DNA from: Treponema sp.
GTDB taxonomy: Bacteria > Spirochaetota > Spirochaetia > Treponematales > Breznakiellaceae
NCBI GenBank assembly: GCA_031269405.1
Contig: JAISZE010000038.1
Location: forward strand, 1-5,562
Reading direction: 5' to 3'
DNA length: 5,562 nt
The position numbers were made by a program, and so were the translations under genes. Of this stretch, positions 1 to 4,761 are shown piece after piece (position 1 is the stretch's first letter; each line of letters begins with the position of its first letter). Below the pieces are notes generated by a model. It saw only the letters and a list, made by a program, of their open reading frames with translations, was not told where the DNA came from and did not search any database.

Positions 1-2
1 CG

Positions 3-302
3 CCGGAAGAAGCGGCGTCGATACTGGAGTACTGCCGGGACCGGATGGAGGCGGGCTACCGGGTATTATGCTGGCAGATGGTGGATGCGGACATAGCGGC
101 GGTAAGCCCCGGGACGGTGTATAACGTGCTTAAACGGGGCGGATTGACCAAAAAATGGGCGGAAATGAGGGAAGAGGCGAAAAAAGGCTTCCAGCAGCCT
201 ACCGCGATACACCAGCAATGGCACACGGATTTTTTATACATCAAGATATGCGGGAACTTTTATTATTACCTGCGCGTTGGGAAGCAAAAATCGTGCCTTT
301 GA
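3..302 (+). pseudogene. 3'-truncated IS transposase (DDE integrase core) fragment, also cut by the window edge
   Basis: The reading frame enters from the left edge and is open from base 3; the first ATG (45) is internal, not a start. The peptide has the layout of IS3/IS481-type transposase: a helix-turn-helix-like end (SPGTVYNVLKRGGL), a basic linker, then the start of the rve catalytic core at WHTDF, whose Asp (228-230) matches the first catalytic D of the DDE triad, followed by the beta strand YIKICGNFYYYL. Family resemblance ends at about base 272; the remaining ten or so codons to the stop are out-of-family and belong to DNA of the neighbouring response regulator. The second D and the E are absent, so it cannot be active. 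Local GC is high (about 62% over 61-120). The assignment to an rve transposase is firm; the exact IS family is not. Confidence 0.8.
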
Positions 303-518
303 AGCGAGAGTTAATCCGTCCAAACCAGGCATACTAATATCACACAGTATGATATCAGGCCTTCCGTCTTCTTCAATATATTCGAGAACCGATTCACCAT
401 CGGCGAAATCCTTCAAAACCCTTATAGGTAATCCGCTTTTTTGGAGTTTGCTTATTAAACCTTTCCTGACCCACTCCTCATCATCGACTATCACGATTTC
501 AAAACTTTCATCAACCAT
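234..518 (-). pseudogene. Truncated response regulator, receiver domain only (YesN/AraC-type)
   Basis: From the ATG at 518 the protein begins MVDESFEIVIVDDEEWVRKG. The acidic pair D12-D13 and the phospho-acceptor D60 in LCDISMPGLDG are intact, and the VDDEEWVRKGLI pattern resembles YesN-type regulators, which normally continue to about 500 residues with a C-terminal AraC helix-turn-helix. Here similarity stops at LLPNAQVII, within beta strand 4. The conserved Ser/Thr, the beta-5 Lys and the whole DNA-binding output domain are missing; the last residues to the stop at 234 are read from transposase DNA. The frame is open back to a TTG at 557, but that has no Shine-Dalgarno; a GGAGG at 537-541 precedes the ATG at 518 at a rather long spacing. 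The gene follows the glycosidase on the same strand with a short gap and probably once regulated it. GC is about 41%, well below both neighbours. Confidence 0.8.
261..278. other. Rearrangement junction between transposase and response regulator
   Basis: Transposase similarity on the plus strand runs out near 272, and receiver-domain similarity on the minus strand runs out between about 261 and 275. The two gene bodies therefore meet here tail to tail, each without its 3' end. No target-site duplication or IS terminal inverted repeat can be recognised at the join, which suits a deletion between an insertion sequence and the regulator better than a simple insertion. The breakpoint position is judged from family motifs and is good only to within some 15 bases. 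Confidence 0.65.
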
Positions 519-528
519 GATAGTATTT

Positions 529-557
529 AGGATACCCTCCTGTTTCCATTTTGTCAA
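529..557 (-). promoter_or_regulatory. Possible sigma-70 promoter at the start of the response regulator
   Basis: On the minus strand there is a perfect TTGACA (557-552), a 17-base spacer, then TATCCT (534-529), which is 4/6 for a -10 box. Transcription would start at about 522, nearly at the ATG at 518, leaving the GGAGG at 541-537 outside the transcript. That conflict, and the weak -10, make it uncertain; the match may be chance in AT-rich DNA. Confidence 0.25.
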
Positions 558-563
558 ATTGTT

Positions 564-2672
564 TCAGAAATCAATGGCTAATACTTCATGATCCAAGAAT
601 GACGGGATATGTGCTATAAGTTTTCTCCCTTCAAGTTTATAAGGGATTTCATTTCCTGTGGAAAGAAGTCTTACTTTTTCCGGATACAGCCCTTCCGGCA
701 GCATAAGGCTAAGCTCCTGGGGAAAGGAGGGCAGGAGTTCCCGTACCGGTCCCTCCATGCACATGGGGTTGGTCATGTTGATAAAATGAACGGTGAGAGA
801 TTTTTCCTGTTTCCAGACCGCCACATCGAAGACCCCAGGCCCTTTCAGCGTAAGAAGCCGTTCCTCCTGAGTAACCCAGTCCACCGTATTGATGAAAAGC
901 CGCAGGTGGTCCAGGATCAGTAAGTTCCAGAATGTAGCATCAATATCCCAGGGGAAGTAGGCTGCCCGGCCTAAACCGTAGGAGCGGAGATAGAGTTCGG
1001 CGATCCCCGTATGATCCTGCCGGGGATAGACTTCCTCCATGGGAAGGTCCGGGTAGGCGGGGATCAAGGTAATGGGTTTGACCGGAAAAGGAGTATTTTC
1101 TTTTACTGGCAGCCGGGCGTTGCCGTTGACGATCCGTTCCGTGTCATGGAAACCAGCCAACACCGGATGCCCAGTATCCATTTCAAGCCGGAGGTAGGAA
1201 TTCTTCATCGGCCCTTCCACGAGGCCCGCCACATCCACCCCAAAGAGCTCAGAAAGGCCGAAGTTGGACCGTTTGCTGCCCTGTTCGTCGTAGAGGGAGC
1301 TTTCAAAAGTGGCGATGAGACCGCCTCCGGCCTTCACAAAGGCCTTGAGGCCCTCGCACTGAGTCTCGGAAAGGCAGGCGATATTGGGGAGGATCAGGGT
1401 TTTGTAGGTAGAAAGGTAGGCCGCATCTCCCAGATAGCTTTCGTGAACCATCTCAAAGGGGATACGGCTCTCCGTCAGGGCCTGGTAGATCCCATTAATG
1501 GGGTTCCCTGCCTTTTCGCCGGCGTTTTCCCCGCCGTAGAATTTTCCCGTGGTCTGGGAAAACACCAAAGCCACCCGGGCCAAGTTAGCGGTATTCCGCA
1601 AGTAGGGTTCCCAATCGGCATAACGGTTATACAGTTCCTTTACCGTACTCATCCAGCGGTGATCGTATATCTTCCCGTGGAACTTGGTGAACCAGATCCG
1701 GAGACCCTGGGCAACACCCTCGGACACAAAGAGCCTGAGTTCCTCGCTCCCCTGGACAGAATCCTTCCACCGGTGGGCATCTTCGAAGCCCATGTGGAAA
1801 ATGCCGCCGATAGGTTTATTTCCCATGACTGCCCGGAATTCCTTGCCATTCTGACCGTTTGACCAGAGAGGCATGTGCCGGGGCCGGGACTGCCGGTCGG
1901 CAAAGAGGATATCCGAATAATCCCCCAACCAGCGCATATCAAGGCCACTCAGGGCTCCGCCACCGGAATTGGGAATGAACCGGGCATAGGGATTTATCGT
2001 TTTAATTTCCTTGTCCCAGAGCCGGCAAAGCTCGAAAAGCCGTTCCTGTAGAAAGTCGATGTAGGCTTTATACGAAGGGTCGGAGAGCTTCAGTTCTCGG
2101 GGTAGTTCCATACCAGTTTTTTCCCGAAACATCTTCCGGCAGTTATCGCAGCAGCAGAGCCCCGATCCAGCCCAGCGGTTGGCGAATATGCCATCCACCC
2201 CATAGGCCGTCATAATTTCCTTGTTCACCTGGGACATAAACTCAAAGTTGTAGGAACCCAGCGCACAGGTTACCCAAGTACCGGGCATCGACCAATGGGG
2301 CCGGGGAGCGCCGCCGGCGGTAGTGAATATCCATTCGGGATGGGCCTCTTTTTGTTCGTTATGGACTGCATGAGGATCGGTACGTACCAGAACGGCCAGC
2401 CCCATTTTTCGGCAATTTTCCACCAGGTAACCGAAAACATCATTAGTATCGCTAACCCCGGGGCTTACGTACTGCAGGGGAATTTTGGAAGGGTGGTAAG
2501 CGATGTAGCCTCCGGTACTGATCACCGCACCTTGGGCCTTAATCTCCTTGAAATAGGCAAGCCAGCGATCCGGATCGAAGGTAGCCGGATCATCGTCGGT
2601 CAGGGTAAGCTGAGCCCACCGCATGGGCTTGTCAAACCACCTGGGTGTGGTATAACCGGTAAACTGAAACAT
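564..2672 (-). CDS. Glycoside-hydrolase-like protein with beta-galactosidase trimerisation domain (GHL6-like)
   Basis: A 702-residue protein with no signal peptide, so probably a cytoplasmic enzyme acting on imported oligosaccharides. Residues about 15-345 look like the TIM barrel of the hypothetical glycosyl hydrolase GHL6/alpha-amylase-like group: WLAYFKEIKAQGAVISTGGY, a VRTDPHAVH strand end (97-104), and GVDGIFANRW (158-167) followed by the Cys cluster GLCCCDNCRKMF (171-182), the counterpart of the CxCxxC loop seen in GH42-like enzymes. Residues about 365-480 resemble the GATase-like trimerisation domain of GH42 (KTLILPNIACLSETQCEGLKAFVKAGGGLIATFESS). Residues about 605-702 suit a C-terminal beta sandwich. 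The frame is open to 2798, but ATG 2672 is chosen because an AAAGGAG lies 5 bases upstream and similarity begins at FQFTGYTTPRW. Catalytic residues and substrate cannot be assigned. The last 30 or so codons are AT-rich like the adjoining regulator. Family level is fairly sure; enzymatic activity is inferred. Confidence 0.85.
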   Translation of the reverse strand: MFQFTGYTTPRWFDKPMRWAQLTLTDDDPATFDPDRWLAYFKEIKAQGAVISTGGYIAYHPSKIPLQYVSPGVSDTNDVFGYLVENCRKMGLAVLVRTDPHAVHNEQKEAHPEWIFTTAGGAPRPHWSMPGTWVTCALGSYNFEFMSQVNKEIMTAYGVDGIFANRWAGSGLCCCDNCRKMFREKTGMELPRELKLSDPSYKAYIDFLQERLFELCRLWDKEIKTINPYARFIPNSGGGALSGLDMRWLGDYSDILFADRQSRPRHMPLWSNGQNGKEFRAVMGNKPIGGIFHMGFEDAHRWKDSVQGSEELRLFVSEGVAQGLRIWFTKFHGKIYDHRWMSTVKELYNRYADWEPYLRNTANLARVALVFSQTTGKFYGGENAGEKAGNPINGIYQALTESRIPFEMVHESYLGDAAYLSTYKTLILPNIACLSETQCEGLKAFVKAGGGLIATFESSLYDEQGSKRSNFGLSELFGVDVAGLVEGPMKNSYLRLEMDTGHPVLAGFHDTERIVNGNARLPVKENTPFPVKPITLIPAYPDLPMEEVYPRQDHTGIAELYLRSYGLGRAAYFPWDIDATFWNLLILDHLRLFINTVDWVTQEERLLTLKGPGVFDVAVWKQEKSLTVHFINMTNPMCMEGPVRELLPSFPQELSLMLPEGLYPEKVRLLSTGNEIPYKLEGRKLIAHIPSFLDHEVLAIDF

Positions 2673-2677
2673 AGCAA

Positions 2678-2684
2678 CTCCTTT
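2678..2684 (-). promoter_or_regulatory. Ribosome binding site deciding the glycosidase start
   Basis: On the minus strand AAAGGAG is followed by five bases (TTGCT) and ATG at 2672. This is a strong Shine-Dalgarno and the reason for rejecting the upstream in-frame start at 2798, whose 42 extra residues would be read through the inverted repeat. Confidence 0.85.
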
Positions 2685-2720
2685 GAAAGGGTATATTGTT
2701 CTTACAAGGTGGTTGCACTC

Positions 2721-2791
2721 GGGGTTTAATACCTGTTTTAACCGCCCCAAGGTTCCCCCGCCGAAAGGCGGGCCCTTGGATATTAAACCCC
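2721..2791. repeat. Nested inverted repeat in the glycosidase leader: candidate RNA structure or operator
   Basis: Three arms nest concentrically. The outer arms GGGGTTTAATA (2721-2731) and TATTAAACCCC (2781-2791) are perfect over 11 bases. Inside, CCAAGG (2747-2752) pairs with CCTTGG (2774-2779), and CCCGCC (2757-2762) pairs with GGCGGG (2767-2772) around a GAAA loop (TTTC on the minus strand). Unpaired parts are a 15-base bulge (2732-2746) opposite one base, and a 4/1 internal loop. A transcript of the glycosidase begun at the TATAAT box would carry the whole structure in its 5' leader. The bulge contains a GGCGG (minus strand) that could compete for the CCCGCC arm, allowing an alternative fold. 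No U-tract follows, so it is not an intrinsic terminator. I recognise no known riboswitch; a dispersed palindromic repeat is an equal possibility. Confidence 0.75.
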
Positions 2792-2806
2792 TCGGCACGA
2801 ATAAAA

Positions 2807-2835
2807 ATTATAAGCCTTAATTTTTCCATGCGCAA
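2807..2835 (-). promoter_or_regulatory. Candidate promoter of the glycosidase gene
   Basis: On the minus strand a perfect TATAAT (2812-2807) lies in AT-rich DNA. At 17 bases upstream the hexamer is TTGCGC (2835-2830), only 3/6 for a -35 box, which suggests an activator-dependent promoter. The predicted start at about 2800 gives a leader of some 128 bases that begins just before the inverted repeat. Confidence 0.5.
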
Positions 2836-2857
2836 GGATGAAAAGTTTTGGAAATTT

Positions 2858-2963
2858 GTATACTATTCTTAATACTCTTAAATACCGCTTTTTGGGTGAT
2901 CAGCGTGGTTAGAGTTATTCCCTTGTCATGCTTTGTAGATTGTCGCTAAATTCCGTATACTAT
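2858..2963 (+). repeat. Two copies of GTATACTAT, 97 bases apart
   Basis: The 9-mer GTATACTAT occurs at 2858-2866 and 2955-2963. The second copy contains the TATACT proposed as the -10 box of the PHP gene; the first has no fitting -35 and lies upstream of the glycosidase promoter. They might be a repeated regulator site with a palindromic GTATAC core, or a chance repeat in AT-rich DNA. Confidence 0.3.
2933..2961 (+). promoter_or_regulatory. Candidate promoter of the PHP gene
   Basis: TATACT (2956-2961, 5/6 for a -10 box) follows TTGTAG (2933-2938, 3/6 for a -35) at 17 bases. The predicted start at about 2968 leaves a leader of only ten bases, holding a weak AGG as the only Shine-Dalgarno-like sequence. 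A better -35-like TTGTCA lies at 2923-2928 but is 27 bases from this -10; its own best partner is TAAATT at 2947-2952. Confidence 0.4.
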
Positions 2964-2977
2964 ATGCAGGTGTTCCG

Positions 2978-3724
2978 ATGTCGCTTCTGGCTGACTTGCA
3001 TAATCATTCCTGTCTTTCTCCCTGCGGGTCTCTGGATCTTTCTCCAGGGGCGCTGGCGGAATTAGCGGCCGCCAGGGGGGTGAAGGTTCTGGCCCTGACG
3101 GATCATAATTCGAGCCTTAACTGCCCGGCCTTTGCGAAACATTGCCGGCGGCTGGGGATAGTCCCTATCTTTGGTATGGAGGCTACTACTCAGGAGGAAA
3201 TCCATATACTCTGCCTCTTTACGAGCCTCAAAGCCAGTCTGGCCTTTAGCGGCTATGCCTACAGCCTGCTTCTCCCCTTTCCCAATGATCCGGAAAAAAC
3301 AGGGGATCAGGTTTATGTAGACGAGGAGGACAATATTGAGGGGGAAGTTGAGTATTACCTCGTGAACCCCCTGGATCTTACGGTGGATGCCATGGGCCCT
3401 AAAGTCGCGGAATATGGCGGCATTGTCATTCCCGCCCATGTGGACCGGCCGGCCTTTTCCATGACCAGCCAATTGGGGGTCGTCGTGGACGGGCCCTGGG
3501 CTGCGGTAGAATGTACACGTCTGCCGCCGTTTTTTAACAAGGCGCCGCTGGATACCCTGGGTTATCCCCTGATCACCTCTTCCGACGCCCACTACCCGGA
3601 GCATGTGGCCCGCCGCCCCTTTAAGCTGGATATTTCCATGGAAGAGCTTATCCCTCATGGACCTGAGGCTGAGGCGGATATGGAGGTCCTTAAGCAGACC
3701 CTGGCAAAGCGGCCGAAAGTCTAA
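2978..3724 (+). CDS. PHP-domain metal-dependent phosphoesterase
   Basis: A 248-residue single-domain protein of the polymerase-and-histidinol-phosphatase superfamily, cytoplasmic, expected to hydrolyse a phosphoester with two or three bound metals. All the metal-site motifs are visible: DLHNHS (6-11, H8 and H10), LTDHN (40-44, D42 and H43), GMEATT (66-71, E68), EIH (74-76, H76), IPAHVDRP (151-158, H154) and SSDAH (201-205, D203 and H205). The acidic stretch at about 110-127 (DQVYVDEEDNIEGEVE), between H76 and H154, is as I remember it in bacterial stand-alone PHP proteins of this length and not a foreign insert. There is no polymerase or other fused domain. The ATG at 2978 places DLHNHS five residues in, as is usual; its Shine-Dalgarno is weak. 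It is transcribed away from the glycosidase, and 77 bases separate it from the next gene. The substrate is unknown; a nucleotide or sugar phosphate is a guess. Confidence 0.9.
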   Translation: MSLLADLHNHSCLSPCGSLDLSPGALAELAAARGVKVLALTDHNSSLNCPAFAKHCRRLGIVPIFGMEATTQEEIHILCLFTSLKASLAFSGYAYSLLLPFPNDPEKTGDQVYVDEEDNIEGEVEYYLVNPLDLTVDAMGPKVAEYGGIVIPAHVDRPAFSMTSQLGVVVDGPWAAVECTRLPPFFNKAPLDTLGYPLITSSDAHYPEHVARRPFKLDISMEELIPHGPEAEADMEVLKQTLAKRPKV

Positions 3725-3738
3725 AAGGAAGCGCATGA

Positions 3739-3777
3739 ATGTCTGACCCCCTTACCGCCCGGACGCTTGACGAGTAG
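3739..3777 (+). other. Possible 12-codon leader ORF upstream of and in frame with the UPF0158-GNAT gene
   Basis: An AAGGA at 3725-3729 stands nine bases before an ATG that reads MSDPLTARTLDE and stops at TAG (3775-3777). The frame is that of the gene starting at 3802, with eight further sense codons between. It could be a minicistron, the remnant of an older start, or chance. The -35 box of the next gene overlaps its end. Confidence 0.2.
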
Positions 3778-3796
3778 AAAAAACTATCCCTACAAT
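3767..3796 (+). promoter_or_regulatory. Candidate promoter giving a leaderless UPF0158-GNAT mRNA
   Basis: TTGACG (3767-3772, 5/6) and TACAAT (3791-3796, 5/6) are 18 bases apart. A start seven bases after the -10 falls at 3802-3803, on the initiating ATG itself. No Shine-Dalgarno is found in the 20 bases before that ATG, as a leaderless message would predict. Confidence 0.5.
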
Positions 3797-3801
3797 TAAA
3801 T

Positions 3802-4707
3802 ATGCAGTTTGAACTCACCGAAGCCCTGATTGAGGATATTCTTTTTTCCATGGAAGATCAGGTGGGTGATTTTTATCTTGATACCCTTAAGGGGGTTGTA
3901 GCCGGCGGGGAAGACTTTGAGGACGAAGATCCCGATTCGGATATAGAGGGCCGCTATATTTCCCTTCCCGAGTGGGATTCTTCAAGCGGCTTCCGGCTTA
4001 TGGAACGCTTTGCGGCAGGCTGTAGGAATCCCCTTATCCGGGAGGAGCTTTCTTCCGCCCTGAACCGGGGCAAGGGGGTTTTCCGGGCTTTTAAGGATGT
4101 CCTTACCCGGCGTCCGGAAGCCGAGAAACTTTGGTTTGCGTATAAAGAACGGGAAATGCAGTACGAGATCATCCGCTGGTACAACGCCCTCAGGGAAGAG
4201 TGGGGGCTCGAAAAGATCGGCCTTGAGCCGGAAGAAACAGGAGATCTCATACTGGAAGACTTCCGCTTCCGGGAGTTGACGACAGAGGACATACCCAGGA
4301 TAAAAGAGCTTCATGCGCTCTGCCTTGTGGAAAACCGGGACTGGATGCGTGAAAACGGGATTTTCGTGGAAGAACCCGGCGGGGAAGAACCTGCCGGTGG
4401 AGAGGCGGGCCGCACGGCATTGGCGGCTGAATCCGGGAGCGGCGAGTTTTCCGGCTATGTCCTGGCAATCCGTGAGGGAAGCGTCCTCCGCATCCGGGCC
4501 CTGGAGGTAAAACCCGAATACCGGGGCATGGGGATAGGCGAGGCCCTCCTCATCAGGCTGCTTGAAAAAACAGAGGATAACCAGGTTTCCCAGGCTCTTT
4601 TCGACCTTCCCGCCAACGCCGAAGGTTTTTCGCGGGTCCTTGACCGTGAAGGCTTTAAGCCCTATATGACGCGGTACAGTCTCAGGCTTAGAGACCGGTG
4701 TGGTTAA
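3802..4707 (+). CDS. UPF0158-domain / GNAT N-acetyltransferase fusion protein
   Basis: A 301-residue soluble protein of two parts. Residues about 1-135 match UPF0158 (PF03682), a domain of unknown function: FELTEALIEDILFSMEDQ, FYLDTLKGVV, GRYISLPEW, FRLMERFAAG, REELSSALNRGKGVFRAFKD and the aromatic end LWFAYKEREMQYEIIRWYN. Residues about 153-296 are a GNAT fold: FRFRELTTEDIPRIKELHAL (beta 1 to helix 1), GYVLAIREGSVLRIRALEV (beta 2 to 4), the acetyl-CoA pyrophosphate loop EYRGMGIGEALL with R/QxxGxG at 241-246, and LDREGFKPYMTRYSLRL at the end. A Gly/Glu/Ala-rich segment (about 190-216) sits between helix 2 and beta 2 as a flexible insertion. The start is the first ATG and agrees with the family's usual N terminus. 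UPF0158 proteins are commonly single-domain, so here the domain may bind the target that the GNAT part acetylates. The acceptor is unknown. aspS follows after 54 bases. Confidence 0.85.
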   Translation: MQFELTEALIEDILFSMEDQVGDFYLDTLKGVVAGGEDFEDEDPDSDIEGRYISLPEWDSSSGFRLMERFAAGCRNPLIREELSSALNRGKGVFRAFKDVLTRRPEAEKLWFAYKEREMQYEIIRWYNALREEWGLEKIGLEPEETGDLILEDFRFRELTTEDIPRIKELHALCLVENRDWMRENGIFVEEPGGEEPAGGEAGRTALAAESGSGEFSGYVLAIREGSVLRIRALEVKPEYRGMGIGEALLIRLLEKTEDNQVSQALFDLPANAEGFSRVLDREGFKPYMTRYSLRLRDRCG

Positions 4708-4752
4708 ATTCCGATCTTGCCAAGGCCCTTTATTAGCGGCTATCATCATCCT

Positions 4753-4757
4753 AGGGA
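4753..4757 (+). promoter_or_regulatory. Ribosome binding site of aspS
   Basis: AGGGA lies four bases before the ATG at 4762, within AGGGAAGCA. The 54-base gap from the preceding stop contains no terminator hairpin and no T-box-like element, so aspS is probably read at least partly from the upstream promoter. Confidence 0.55.
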
Positions 4758-4761
4758 AGCA

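Larger units (their letters stand above)
2673..2977. other. Divergent intergenic region (305 bases)
   Basis: No credible gene lies here. The region separates two divergent start codons and carries the glycosidase Shine-Dalgarno, a nested inverted repeat, candidate promoters for both directions and a duplicated 9-mer, each listed separately. The part from 2800 to 2960 is distinctly AT-rich, as expected of a promoter zone. Confidence 0.7.

Noticed and set aside
331..352. CATACT...AGTATG inverted repeat
   Set aside because: It lies within codons of the conserved DIILCDISMPGLDG receiver motif and has only six-base arms; chance.
1011..1862. 283-codon plus-strand open frame
   Set aside because: Lies wholly antisense to the glycosidase, has no recognisable domain and looks like a composition shadow of the GC-rich coding strand.
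2747..2779. Hairpin read as an intrinsic terminator
   Set aside because: No T-tract follows the stem on either strand and no gene ends into it; both flanking genes diverge from this region.
2673..2798. N-terminal extension of the glycosidase to the start at 2798
   Set aside because: It would be encoded through the inverted repeat, has no Shine-Dalgarno and no family similarity; ATG 2672 has AAAGGAG at 5 bases.
3062..3736. 224-codon minus-strand open frame
   Set aside because: Antisense to the PHP gene, whose metal-binding motifs are complete; the reverse peptide is not protein-like.
4708..4761. Possible T-box or terminator before aspS
   Set aside because: The gap is only 54 bases, shows no stem with a U-run and no room for a T-box leader.
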